Shown here one piece after another: positions 28,177-38,106 of a stretch of DNA of 64,000 nt. Positions within the stretch are counted from its first letter, which is position 1; every line of letters starts with the position of its first letter. The stretch covers positions 4,216,001-4,280,000 of the forward strand of contig NZ_AP022570.1 in NCBI RefSeq assembly GCF_010728325.1, given 5' to 3'. The position numbers and the translations under genes are program-made. This stretch comes from Mycolicibacterium poriferae. GTDB lineage: Bacteria; Actinomycetota; Actinomycetes; Mycobacteriales; Mycobacteriaceae. The notes beneath the pieces are model-generated. The model was not told the DNA's origin, did no database searches, and was given only the letters and a program-made list of their open reading frames with translations.

Positions 28177-29922
28177 ATGACGACGACCAATCCGGCCGGC
28201 TCGCCGGCCACCACCGATTCGGCCGGCTCGCCGGCCACCACCAATCCGGCCGACGCCCCAGCCAAGAAGCCCGCCAAGCGCCCCCGCGGTGAAGGTCAGT
28301 GGGCACTCGGCTACCGCGAGCCCCTCAACGCCAACGAGCAGTCCAAGAAGGACGACAACCCGCTCAACGTGCGGGACCGCATCGAAAATATCTACGCCAA
28401 GAACGGCTTCGAGTCCATCGACAAGGGTGACCTGCGTGGCCGTTTTCGCTGGTGGGGGCTCTACACCCAGCGCAAGCAGGGCTATGACGGCACCTGGACC
28501 GGTGACGAGAACACCGACATGCTCGAGGACTCGTTCTTCATGCTGCGGGTTCGCAGTGACGGTGGTGCGCTGACCGCCGCCTCGCTGCGCACGCTGGGTG
28601 AGATCTCGACCGAGTTCGCCCGCGACACCGCCGACATCTCCGACCGTCAGAACATCCAGTACCACTGGATCCGCGTCGAGGACATGCCGGAGATCTGGCG
28701 GCGTCTGGACGCGGTCGGCCTGCAGACCACCGAGGCGTGTGGCGACTGCCCCCGTGTCGTGCTGGGCTCGCCGCTGGGCGGTGAGTCGCTCGACGAGGTC
28801 ATCGACGGCACCCCCGCGGTCGACGAGATCGTCCGGCGCTATATCGGCAAGAAGGAGCTGTCCAACCTGCCGCGCAAGTTCAAGACCGCGATCTCCGGTC
28901 TGCAGGACGTCGTTCACGAGGTCAACGACGTGGCGTTCATCGGCGTCAACCACCCCGAGCACGGTCCCGGGTTCGACCTGTGGGTCGGCGGCGGGCTGTC
29001 GACGAACCCGATGCTCGGCCAGCGGGTCGGGGCCTGGGTGCCGCTCGACGAGGTGCCCGATGTGTGGGAAGCCGTGGTCAGCGCGTTCCGCGACTACGGC
29101 TACCGCCGGTTGCGCTCCAAGGCGCGGCTGAAGTTCCTGATCAAGGACTGGGGCGTCGAGAAATTCCGGAAGGTTCTCGAGGAGGAGTACCTGAAGCGCC
29201 CGCTGATCGACGGCCCCGCTCCGGATCCGGTGGCCCGCCCCATCGACCACGTCGGTGTGCAGAAGCTGCGTAACGGCCTCAACGCCGTCGGGGTCGCGCC
29301 CATCGCCGGACGCGTCTCGGGCACCATCCTGAGCAAGGTCGCCGACCTGGCCGAGGCGGCGGGGTCGGACCGCATCCGCTTCACGCCCTATCAGAAGCTG
29401 ATCGTCTTGGACGTGCCCGACGACAAGCTCGACGAGCTGCGCGCAGGGCTGGACGCGTTGGGTCTTCCGTCGACGCCGTCGCACTGGCGGCGCAACCTGA
29501 TGGCCTGCACCGGCATCGAGTTCTGCAAGCTGTCGTTCGCCGAGACCCGTAAGCGGGCACAGACGCTGGTGCCCGAACTCGAGCAGCGGCTCGAGGACAT
29601 CAACGCTGAACTCGACGTGCCGGTCACCGTCAACATCAACGGCTGCCCGAACTCGTGCGCCCGCATCCAGGTCGCCGACATCGGATTCAAGGGCCAGATG
29701 GTCGACGACGGAGACGGCCCGATCGAGGGTTTCCAGGTCCATCTGGGCGGCAGCCTGGGCCTGGACAGCGGTTTCGGTCGCAAACTGCGCCAGCACAAGG
29801 TGCTCTCCAGCGAACTCGGCGACTACGTCGAGCGCGTCGTGCGCAACTTCGTGAAACAAAGGGAGCAGGGCGAGCGTTTTGCCACTTGGGCCCTGAGGGC
29901 CGACGACGCGGACTTGAGGTGA
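28177..29922 (+). CDS. nirA: Ferredoxin-dependent sulfite reductase NirA/SirA
   Basis: A 581-residue siroheme/4Fe-4S enzyme reducing sulfite to sulfide in sulfate assimilation. The cluster ligands are Cys444 and Cys450 (ACTGIEFCKLSF) and Cys490 and Cys494 (NGCPNSCAR), the standard C-x5-C plus C-x3-C arrangement. Two sulfite/nitrite reductase ferredoxin-like halves surround them (e.g. DRQNIQYHWIRVED in the first). An AGGAG ribosome site precedes the ATG. The first 30 residues hold a duplicated AGSPATT unit encoded by a 27-bp tandem duplication (28193-28246), so the N-terminus is longer than the catalytic core needs. It heads the operon with cysH seven bases downstream. Confidence 0.95.
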   Translation: MTTTNPAGSPATTDSAGSPATTNPADAPAKKPAKRPRGEGQWALGYREPLNANEQSKKDDNPLNVRDRIENIYAKNGFESIDKGDLRGRFRWWGLYTQRKQGYDGTWTGDENTDMLEDSFFMLRVRSDGGALTAASLRTLGEISTEFARDTADISDRQNIQYHWIRVEDMPEIWRRLDAVGLQTTEACGDCPRVVLGSPLGGESLDEVIDGTPAVDEIVRRYIGKKELSNLPRKFKTAISGLQDVVHEVNDVAFIGVNHPEHGPGFDLWVGGGLSTNPMLGQRVGAWVPLDEVPDVWEAVVSAFRDYGYRRLRSKARLKFLIKDWGVEKFRKVLEEEYLKRPLIDGPAPDPVARPIDHVGVQKLRNGLNAVGVAPIAGRVSGTILSKVADLAEAAGSDRIRFTPYQKLIVLDVPDDKLDELRAGLDALGLPSTPSHWRRNLMACTGIEFCKLSFAETRKRAQTLVPELEQRLEDINAELDVPVTVNINGCPNSCARIQVADIGFKGQMVDDGDGPIEGFQVHLGGSLGLDSGFGRKLRQHKVLSSELGDYVERVVRNFVKQREQGERFATWALRADDADLR

Positions 29923-29929
29923 TGGTGGC

Positions 29930-30655
29930 ATGACTGTGGTGACACGAGACGACGCAGACCTGCAGGAGCTGGCCGAGCGCGGGGCTGCCGAACTCGGCCC
30001 CGATGCGACCGCTGAGGAACTGCTGCGCTGGACCGACGAGAACTTCGGCGGACTCGGCCAGGGATCCGGGTACATCGTCGCGTCGAACATGCAGGACGCG
30101 GTGCTTGTCGACCTCGCCGCCAAGGTGCGCCCGGGCGTCGACATCCTGTTCCTCGACACCGGCTATCACTTCGTCGAGACGATCGGTACCCGCGACGCTG
30201 TCGAGTCCGTCTACGACGTCAACGTGGTCAACGTCCGCCCCGAGCGGACGGTCGCCGAGCAGGACGCCGAGTTCGGCAAGAACCTGTTCGAGCGCGACGC
30301 CAACGCCTGCTGCGGCATGCGCAAGGTGGAGCCGCTGTCCAAGGCGTTGAGCGGCTACTCCGCGTGGGTCACCGGCATCCGCCGGGTGGAGTCCCCGACG
30401 CGGGCCAATGCCCCGCTGATCAGCTGGGACAAGGCTTTCGGTCTGGTGAAGATCAACCCGCTGGCGGCGTGGACCGACGAGCAGATGCAGGATTACGTCG
30501 ACGCCCACGGCATTCTGGTGAACCCCCTCGTCGACGAGGGCTACCCCTCCATCGGGTGCGCGCCGTGCACGAACAAGCCGGCGCTGGGCGCCGATCCGCG
30601 CAGCGGTCGCTGGGCGGGCCAGACCAAGACCGAATGCGGACTGCACGCCTCTTGA
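29930..30655 (+). CDS. cysH: Adenylyl-sulfate (APS) reductase CysH
   Basis: A 241-residue thioredoxin-dependent reductase converting APS to sulfite. The PP-loop-like N-terminal half includes LFLDTGYHF (74-82). The two cysteine pairs C127-C128 (ANACCGMRK) and C210-x2-C213 (GCAPC) bind the 4Fe-4S cluster that distinguishes APS from PAPS reductases. The catalytic Cys236 lies in the C-terminal ECGLH. It supplies sulfite to NirA, whose gene ends seven bases upstream. Its stop overlaps the TTG start of the chelatase gene. Confidence 0.95.
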   Translation: MTVVTRDDADLQELAERGAAELGPDATAEELLRWTDENFGGLGQGSGYIVASNMQDAVLVDLAAKVRPGVDILFLDTGYHFVETIGTRDAVESVYDVNVVNVRPERTVAEQDAEFGKNLFERDANACCGMRKVEPLSKALSGYSAWVTGIRRVESPTRANAPLISWDKAFGLVKINPLAAWTDEQMQDYVDAHGILVNPLVDEGYPSIGCAPCTNKPALGADPRSGRWAGQTKTECGLHAS

Positions 30656-31365
30656 GTTCACCGACGCTGATCCTCACCGCGCACGGCAGTGCCGATCCCA
30701 GGTCGGCGGCCAACGCGCGGGAAGTCGCCGCGACGATCCGTCGGTTGCGCCCAGGCTTGGACGCGCGGGTGGCGTTCTGCGAACAGAACGCGCCCAACCT
30801 GCGCGACGTGCTCGCCACCGTCGTCCCCGGTGCGGCGGTGGTGGTGCCACTGCTGCTCGCCGACGCTTACCACGCCCGTGTCGACATTCCCGAGATGATC
30901 GCGGAGTCCGGTTCCGACGCCCGCCAGGCCGACGTTCTCGGTGAGGACGAGCGGTTGATCCACGTGCTGCGGCAGCGCCTGGAGCACGCGGGCGTGTCCC
31001 GGTTGGATCCGCGGGTCGGGGTGCTGGTGACCGCGGTGGGCTCCTCACACACGCAGGCCAACGCCCGCACAGCCGGCGTTGCCCGCGAACTGACGTTGAC
31101 CACCCGGTGGACGGCAACGACCGCGTTCGCCACAGGTCCACACCCCACGCCCGCCGAAGCCGCCGAGGTCCTCCGCTCCGGCGGGGCGTCTCGGCTGGTG
31201 ATCGCACCGTGGTTCCTCGCGCATGGCCGGATCACCGACCGGGTGGCGGCGTTCGCACGATCGGAGCGGATCCCGATGTCCTCGCCGCTGGGTGCGCATC
31301 GGCAGGTGGCCGAGACGGTGCTGGACCGTTTCGACAGCGTGGTGCCCGCGCGCGTCGCCGCCTGA
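30652..31365 (+). CDS. sirB: Sirohydrochlorin chelatase-like protein (CbiX/SirB family)
   Basis: A 237-residue CbiX-type chelatase with two related halves. The catalytic His region near the N-terminus is ILTAHGSADPRSA, with a second conserved element ADAYHARVDIPEM (about 74-86). In this operon the likely role is insertion of iron into sirohydrochlorin to make siroheme for NirA. The gene starts at a TTG (30652) whose last two bases lie in the cysH stop (TTGA), implying translational coupling. The longer frame starting at 30364 overlaps cysH fully and is not credible. M. tuberculosis has a homologue (Rv2393) at the same place. Confidence 0.88.
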   Translation: MSSPTLILTAHGSADPRSAANAREVAATIRRLRPGLDARVAFCEQNAPNLRDVLATVVPGAAVVVPLLLADAYHARVDIPEMIAESGSDARQADVLGEDERLIHVLRQRLEHAGVSRLDPRVGVLVTAVGSSHTQANARTAGVARELTLTTRWTATTAFATGPHPTPAEAAEVLRSGGASRLVIAPWFLAHGRITDRVAAFARSERIPMSSPLGAHRQVAETVLDRFDSVVPARVAA

Positions 31366-31463
31366 CGAGAACAGAGGCACTCGTCGCGCCCCGGTACAGT
31401 TGAGACACAACGTCCCTCGGCGAGCAAGGACTCGATGCCTCCGCACTTACCGTGGGCGGTCAC

Positions 31464-32825
31464 ATGGTGACCGCCGTGCTGTCGATTTTGTTGGGACTGC
31501 TGGTGGTTTCCGCCATCACCGCGCTGACGGGTTACTTCGTCGCGCAGGAGTTCGCCTACATGGCCGTCGATCGGTCGCGGCTGAAAGCGCGCGCCGAGTC
31601 CGGTGATGCCGCGGCCGAGCGGGCGCTCGGCGTCACCCGGCGCACGTCGTTCATGCTGTCCGGCGCACAGCTGGGCATCACCGTCACCGGTCTGCTGGTC
31701 GGCTACGCCGCCGAGCCGCTGATCGGGCGCGGCGCCGAGACGTTGATGAGCGGCGCGAGTATTCCGACCGCGCTCGCGGTCGCGATCGGCGGTGTTGTCG
31801 CCATCGCGGTCTCGACCGTGATCCAGATGCTGTTCGGCGAGCTGTTCCCCAAGAATCTCGCCATCGCCCGCCCCGAGCCACTGGCCCGCTGGCTGGCCTG
31901 GTCGACCACGCTGTACCTGAAGCTGTTCGGTTGGCTGATCTGGCTTTTCGACCAGTCGTCTAATGTGCTGCTGCGGCTGCTGCGCATCGAGCCGGTGCAC
32001 GACGTGGAACATTCGGCGACTCCGCGCGATCTCGAGCACATCGTCGCGGTGTCGCGGGACGCCGGGGAGATCCCGCCGGATCTGTCGGCGCTGCTCGACC
32101 GGATCCTCGACTTTCCCACGAGCACCGCCGAGCACGCGATGATCCCGCGCTCGCGCGTCGACGCCATCGCCGGGGACACACCGGCCGCGACCGTCTTGAC
32201 CCGGATGGCGTCCGGGCACACGCGCTACCCGGTGTCGGGAGCGGACGCCGACGACATCGTGGGCGTCATCCACCTGTACGACCTGCTCGGCACCACCCTG
32301 GGCGCCGACACCGCCGCGCAGCGTTGCCGGCCCGCCGTGGTGGTGCCGGAGACGATGCCGCTGCCCGGCGTGGTGCAGGCGCTGGCCGATGCGGGTGACG
32401 AGATGGCTGTCGTCATCGACGAGTACGGCGGGTTCGCGGGCGTCCTGACGATCGAGGACCTGGCCGAAGAGCTGGTGGGCGAGATCGACGACGAACACGA
32501 TTCGCCGACACAGTTGCAGGTCACCACCGACGGGGACGGCTGGCTGGTCCCCGGCGACCTTCCGCTCGACGAGGCCGAACGCGCCCTCGGTCTGGCCCTG
32601 CCGCCCGGTGACTACGAAACCATGGCCGGCATGGTGATCGCCCACGCAGCCGCGCTGCCCGAGGTCGGAGACACCGTCGAGATCGAGCTGCCGGGCGATC
32701 CAGCAGATCTGGTGACCGACGACGCACCAGGACGCCGGGTGATGACCGCGCGGATCCACTCACTCGAGCGCCGTGTGCCGGCGTCGATGTTCGTGGCTGT
32801 CGAGGAGCAGAGTGGCGATGAGTAG
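31464..32825 (+). CDS. CNNM/CorC-type membrane protein (DUF21-CBS-CorC)
   Basis: A 453-residue protein. The N-terminal DUF21 transporter domain has several hydrophobic segments (residues 1-190, including the conserved GAQLGITVTGLLVG and ELFPKNLAIARPEP). A CBS pair follows (about 200-325, ending VVIDEYGGFAGVLTIEDLAEE) and then a CorC_HlyC domain (about 345-430). This family transports or regulates Mg2+/Na+ and is often misnamed hemolysin. The ATG at 31464 is chosen; a GTG at 31452 is an in-frame alternative. It overlaps the next paralogue by 8 bases, forming the two-gene CNNM cassette usual in actinobacteria. Confidence 0.88.
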   Translation: MVTAVLSILLGLLVVSAITALTGYFVAQEFAYMAVDRSRLKARAESGDAAAERALGVTRRTSFMLSGAQLGITVTGLLVGYAAEPLIGRGAETLMSGASIPTALAVAIGGVVAIAVSTVIQMLFGELFPKNLAIARPEPLARWLAWSTTLYLKLFGWLIWLFDQSSNVLLRLLRIEPVHDVEHSATPRDLEHIVAVSRDAGEIPPDLSALLDRILDFPTSTAEHAMIPRSRVDAIAGDTPAATVLTRMASGHTRYPVSGADADDIVGVIHLYDLLGTTLGADTAAQRCRPAVVVPETMPLPGVVQALADAGDEMAVVIDEYGGFAGVLTIEDLAEELVGEIDDEHDSPTQLQVTTDGDGWLVPGDLPLDEAERALGLALPPGDYETMAGMVIAHAAALPEVGDTVEIELPGDPADLVTDDAPGRRVMTARIHSLERRVPASMFVAVEEQSGDE

Positions 32826-33819
32826 CGGTCCGTGGCTGACGGTTGTGGTCACCACCGTCCTGATCAGCCTCAGCGCATTCTTCGTCGCCGTCGAGTTCGC
32901 ACTCATCGCCGCGCGGCGCAGTCGCCTGGAGGACGCCGCGGCGACCAAGGCCTCCGCGCGGGCGGCATTGCGCAGCGCCAGCGAGCTGTCACTGCTGCTG
33001 GCCGGTGCGCAGCTGGGCATCACCGTGTGCACGCTGTTACTGGGCGCGATCACCAAACCCGCTGTGCACTATGCGATCACGCCCTGGATCGGCGGATTCG
33101 GCGCACCGTCGTGGTTGGCCGATGTGGGCGGTTTCGTGCTGGCGTTGCTCATCGTCACGTTCCTGCACCTCGTGGTCGGCGAGATGGCGCCCAAGTCCTG
33201 GGCGATCGCGCATCCGGAGCGCTCCGCCATGCTGCTGGCGATTCCGATGCGCGCCTTCATGTTCCTGACCCGCCCGCTGTTGAAGGCCCTCAACCATGCC
33301 GCCAACTGGTGCCTGCGCAGGGTCGGGGTCGATCCGGTCGACGAGCTGGCCGACACCCAGGATCCCGACACGTTGCGGCAGCTCGTCGAACATTCGGCGA
33401 CCGTCGGCACGCTCGACGAGCGCTACCACGCCAACCTGACCAGCGCGTTGCAGTTGCAGGCGCTGACGATCGGCGAGCTGGCGCCCGGTCACCCTGGCTA
33501 CAGCGCCGTCGACGTCACGGCGACTTCGGCGCAGATCCAGGAGGCCTCGAAATCGACGGGCCACCGCAGGCTGGTCGTGCACGACGGTGACGAGCCCGTC
33601 GGGGTCGTCCACGTCCGGGACAGCCTGACCGGTCGGGGCGTCGCGGGCGAGCTGATGCGCCCGGTGCTGACCGTCGCCGCCACCGCGCCGGTCTACGAGG
33701 TTCTGCAGGTGATGCGGGAAACCCGCAATCATCTGGTCGTGGTCGATACGGCAGCGGGTCGCACGGTGGTCACCCTGACCGACGTGCTGCACCGCCTGCT
33801 GCCGGCCCAACCGGTGTGA
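32818..33819 (+). CDS. CNNM-type membrane protein, second paralogue (no CorC domain)
   Basis: A 333-residue partner of the preceding gene. It has the DUF21 membrane domain (AGAQLGITVCTLLLGAI, GEMAPKSWAIAHPERS) and one CBS pair (about 225-330), but ends at the CBS domain without the C-terminal CorC_HlyC part. The pair probably forms a heteromeric membrane complex. A GTG at 32812, closer to GAGGAG, is an alternative start. It is separated from the downstream cstB gene by a 104-base promoter/operator region. Confidence 0.85.
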   Translation: MSSGPWLTVVVTTVLISLSAFFVAVEFALIAARRSRLEDAAATKASARAALRSASELSLLLAGAQLGITVCTLLLGAITKPAVHYAITPWIGGFGAPSWLADVGGFVLALLIVTFLHLVVGEMAPKSWAIAHPERSAMLLAIPMRAFMFLTRPLLKALNHAANWCLRRVGVDPVDELADTQDPDTLRQLVEHSATVGTLDERYHANLTSALQLQALTIGELAPGHPGYSAVDVTATSAQIQEASKSTGHRRLVVHDGDEPVGVVHVRDSLTGRGVAGELMRPVLTVAATAPVYEVLQVMRETRNHLVVVDTAAGRTVVTLTDVLHRLLPAQPV

Positions 33820-33835
33820 CGCTGAACCCAGCCCC

Positions 33836-33896
33836 TTGACCGTATACCTCTAGGGGTATATCTTCGTCCGTATCGGTTTGATACCCCCCTGGGTAT
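33836..33896 (+). promoter_or_regulatory. cstB promoter with two CstR-type operators
   Basis: TTGACC (33836-33841) and TATCTT (33859-33864), 17 bases apart, resemble a housekeeping promoter. The first palindrome, ATACCTCTAGGGGTAT (33844-33859), fills the spacer, and the second, ATACCCCCCTGGGTAT (33881-33896), lies just downstream. Both resemble the ATACCCC/GGGGTAT operators of CsoR-family repressors such as CstR. Their placement predicts direct blockage of RNA polymerase until persulfide modifies the repressor. Confidence 0.8.
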
Positions 33897-33923
33897 ATAG
33901 CTACATCGGAAAGGGCTCGGATC

Positions 33924-35312
33924 ATGAAGTTCATCCAGTACTACCTGGACTGCCTGTCGCACGCGTCGTACCTGATCGCCGACGAGGACTCCAAGCGCGC
34001 GGTCGTCGTCGACCCGCAGCGCGACGTCGCCGAATACGTGTCCGACGCCGAGAAGTTCGGCCTGACGATCGAGCTCGTCATCGAGACCCACTTCCACGCC
34101 GACTTCCTCTCCGGTCATCTGGAGCTCGCCGATGCCACCGGCGCCACGATCGTCTACTCCTCCGTGGCCAAGCCCGAGTTCGACTTCATGGCTGTCGACG
34201 ACGGGCAGCGCTACGCACTGGGCGGACCCGACGGCGTGACCCTGGAGTTCCGCCACACCCCCGGCCACACGCCAGAGTCGATGAGCATCGTCGTGTACGA
34301 ACACGGCGGCGACTCCGTGCCCTACGGCGTGCTGACCGGCGACACGCTGTTCATCGGTGACGTCGGCCGCCCCGATCTGCTGGCCTCCATCGGTTTCAGC
34401 CGCGACGAGCTGGCCGACATGCTCTACGACTCGCTGCACGACAAGCTGATGCCGCTGCCCGACGCCACGCGTGTCTACCCCGCCCACGGCGCGGGCTCGG
34501 CGTGCGGGAAGAACCTGTCCACCGAACTGTGGTCCACCATGGGCGATCAGAAGCAGTGGAACTACGCTCTGCGGGCCGCCGACAAGGCCTCGTTCATGGC
34601 CATGGTCACCGAGGGCCAGCCGCCGGCGCCGAGCTACTTCGTCTACGACGCGATCCTCAACCGCAAGGACCGCGCCCTGCTCGACGAGACGGCGATGCCG
34701 CCCGCGATGAGCTACCAGCAGGCGCTCGACGCCGTGGCCGGTGGTGCGATGCTCGTCGACGGACGCACACCCGAGGAGTTCGCCCAGGGCCACCTGCGCG
34801 GCGCGGTCAACATCGGGCTGGAAGGCCGGTACGCCGAATTCGCCGGCTCCGTGGTCAAACCCGACGTCGACATCGTGTTGATGACCGACGCCGGCCAGGA
34901 GCTCGAAGGCAAGAACCGGTTGGCGCGGATCGGATTCGACCGCGTGGTCGGCTACCTGGCCGAGCCCGAGAAGGTGATGCTCACCCATCCCGACCAGGTG
35001 CGGGCCGCCTCCAGGTTGACCGCCAAGGCATTCGGTGAGCGGGCCCAGGAGGTCAGCGGTCTGCAGATCGTCGATGTCCGCAACCCGGGCGAAGCCGCAG
35101 CGGGCATGATCCCGGGCGCGGTCAACATCCCGGTCGGCCAACTCCCCGACCGAGTGGACGAACTCGACGCCGACGCTCCGACGGTCGTCTACTGCGCGGG
35201 CGGATACCGCTCCTCGGTCGCGGCCAGCGTGCTGCGGCAGCGCGGCTTCGCCGATGTCAGCGACATCCTGGGCGGTTACAACGCCTGGGAAGAAGTCACC
35301 CAGAGCGCCTGA
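33924..35312 (+). CDS. cstB: CstB-type persulfide dioxygenase-pseudorhodanese-rhodanese fusion
   Basis: A 462-residue three-domain protein. The N-terminal metallo-beta-lactamase-fold persulfide dioxygenase (1-230) has metal ligands in THFHAD (His56, His58, Asp60), His65, TPGH (His115), TGD (Asp140) and YPAHG (His188). The first rhodanese-like domain (about 260-350) has MTDAGQ where the catalytic Cys should be, so it is inactive. The second (about 375-460) has the active loop CAGGYRS with Cys424. This matches S. aureus CstB, which oxidises persulfides to thiosulfate. It lies 28 bases upstream of a sulfide:quinone reductase gene and behind two CstR-type operators. AAAGGG forms the ribosome site. 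Confidence 0.9.
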   Translation: MKFIQYYLDCLSHASYLIADEDSKRAVVVDPQRDVAEYVSDAEKFGLTIELVIETHFHADFLSGHLELADATGATIVYSSVAKPEFDFMAVDDGQRYALGGPDGVTLEFRHTPGHTPESMSIVVYEHGGDSVPYGVLTGDTLFIGDVGRPDLLASIGFSRDELADMLYDSLHDKLMPLPDATRVYPAHGAGSACGKNLSTELWSTMGDQKQWNYALRAADKASFMAMVTEGQPPAPSYFVYDAILNRKDRALLDETAMPPAMSYQQALDAVAGGAMLVDGRTPEEFAQGHLRGAVNIGLEGRYAEFAGSVVKPDVDIVLMTDAGQELEGKNRLARIGFDRVVGYLAEPEKVMLTHPDQVRAASRLTAKAFGERAQEVSGLQIVDVRNPGEAAAGMIPGAVNIPVGQLPDRVDELDADAPTVVYCAGGYRSSVAASVLRQRGFADVSDILGGYNAWEEVTQSA

Positions 35313-35340
35313 GCGACAACGAAACAGGGAGAGCGAGACA

Positions 35341-36540
35341 ATGAAGTCCCATCACCACCGCATCCTCGTCATCGGCGGCGGCACCGCGGGCATCACCGTC
35401 GCGGCGCGTCTGCTTCGCAAGGGCCATGCCGACGTCGCCGTCATCGAGCCGTCCAGCGTGCACTACTACCAACCGCTGTGGACGCTCGTCGGAGCAGGCC
35501 AGGCAGACGCCGCCGACACCGAACGCGCGGAGGCCAGCGTGATGCCACACGACGCCACGTGGATCCGTAACGCGGCGGCGGCCGTCGACCCGGACACCAA
35601 CACCGTGACGTGTGAGGACGGCGCGACCTACACCTACGACGCGCTCGTGGTGTGTCCGGGCATCCAGCTCGACTGGGACCGCATCGACGGGGCGGCCGAC
35701 GCGCTGGGCAGAGACGGGGTGTCGTCGAACTACCAGTTCGATCTGGCTCCGCGCACCTGGGAGTTCATCAGGAACCTCCGATCCGGTACTGCGGTCTTCA
35801 CGATGCCCTCCGGCCCCATCAAATGCGCCGGCGCCCCACAGAAGATCGCCTACCTGGCGTGTGATCACTGGCGGCGTGCGGGTGTGCTCGACGACATCGA
35901 CGTGCACCTGGTGGTACCCACGCCGAGGATCTTCGGCATCCCCGCCATCGCGGACAACCTCGACAAGGTCATCGCCGAATACGGCATCACGTTGCACACC
36001 CTCACCGAGGTGACGTCGGTCGACGCGGCGAGCCGCAAGGTGACGCTGCAGGCGGTCGCCGAGGGCGGCGAGGACGGCACGCTGGGCTACGACCTGCTCC
36101 ACGTCGTCCCGCACCAGTCGGCGCCGGACTGGATCAAGAACAGCCCGCTGTCCACCGGACAGGCCGGCGGCTACGTCGACATCGACAAGCACACGATGCA
36201 GCACGTGCGCTACCCCAACGTGTTCGCACTCGGTGATGCCGGGTCGTCGCCGAACTCCAAGACCGGCGCCGCGATCCGCAAACAGGCGCCGGTGGTGGTC
36301 GACAACGTCGATGCCTATCTGGGCGGACGAACCCTGTGCGCGCGGTACGACGGGTACGCATCGTGCCCGATCGTCACGTCCTCGCACGAGATGCTGCTGG
36401 CCGAGTTCGACTACGAGTTCAACCTGAAACCGTCGGTGCCCCTGCTGGACCCGACCAAGCCGCACCGGGCCTACTGGTACCTCAAGAAGTACGGCCTGCC
36501 GGCGATGTACTGGAACCTGATGCTCAAAGGTCTGGCCTGA
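35341..36540 (+). CDS. sqr: Sulfide:quinone oxidoreductase
   Basis: A 399-residue flavoprotein of the pyridine nucleotide-disulfide oxidoreductase superfamily. The FAD-binding GGGTAG (10-15) is followed by HYYQPLWTLVGAG. Two cysteines in the right places for the redox pair are Cys162 (IKCAGAPQK) and Cys342 (YASCPIVTS). The C-terminal region (KPHRAYWYLKKYGLPAMYW) is amphipathic, as expected for membrane attachment near the quinone. It should oxidise sulfide, pass electrons to the quinone pool and produce the persulfides consumed by CstB. It is co-transcribed with cstB. Its stop lies 20 bases before a third CstR-type operator. Confidence 0.88.
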   Translation: MKSHHHRILVIGGGTAGITVAARLLRKGHADVAVIEPSSVHYYQPLWTLVGAGQADAADTERAEASVMPHDATWIRNAAAAVDPDTNTVTCEDGATYTYDALVVCPGIQLDWDRIDGAADALGRDGVSSNYQFDLAPRTWEFIRNLRSGTAVFTMPSGPIKCAGAPQKIAYLACDHWRRAGVLDDIDVHLVVPTPRIFGIPAIADNLDKVIAEYGITLHTLTEVTSVDAASRKVTLQAVAEGGEDGTLGYDLLHVVPHQSAPDWIKNSPLSTGQAGGYVDIDKHTMQHVRYPNVFALGDAGSSPNSKTGAAIRKQAPVVVDNVDAYLGGRTLCARYDGYASCPIVTSSHEMLLAEFDYEFNLKPSVPLLDPTKPHRAYWYLKKYGLPAMYWNLMLKGLA

Positions 36541-36560
36541 GTGGCGCGCGCCCACCGGTC

Positions 36561-36584
36561 ATACCCCGGTGGGTAGCGTAAACT
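36561..36584 (+). promoter_or_regulatory. CstR-type operator and -10 element stranded upstream of the IS630 insertion
   Basis: ATACCCCGGTGGGTAG (36561-36576) matches the two operators before cstB apart from its centre and last base, and is followed by TAAACT (36579-36584), a plausible -10 element. The TA target of the IS630-family element begins three bases later. Bridging the element puts this operator/promoter about 60 bases upstream of the cstR start, so it was probably the cstR promoter. Confidence 0.7.
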
Positions 36585-36585
36585 C

Positions 36586-38047
<1,462 letters not shown>

Positions 38048-38074
38048 TCCGCGCGGCCCCGACGGTCGGCGTCA

Positions 38075-38100
38075 CCGCCCCGACGTGGAGGTCGGTGCGG
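38075..38100. terminator. Possible terminator hairpin between cstR and subI
   Basis: CCGCCCCGAC and GTCGGTGCGG pair over 10 bp with one mismatch around a 6-base loop, in the gap between the convergent cstR and subI genes. No T-tract is evident. Confidence 0.4.
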
Positions 38101-38106
38101 GAGTCC

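Noticed and set aside
26713..30159. A 1148-codon minus-strand frame covering hemW and nirA
   Set aside because: Only the hemW part from 27894 carries radical SAM motifs; the upstream part is antisense to nirA and the leader ORF.
31366..31463. A regulatory RNA or riboswitch (Mg2+ type) upstream of the CNNM pair
   Set aside because: The 98-base gap shows only a possible TACAGT -10 element; no conserved riboswitch core is visible.
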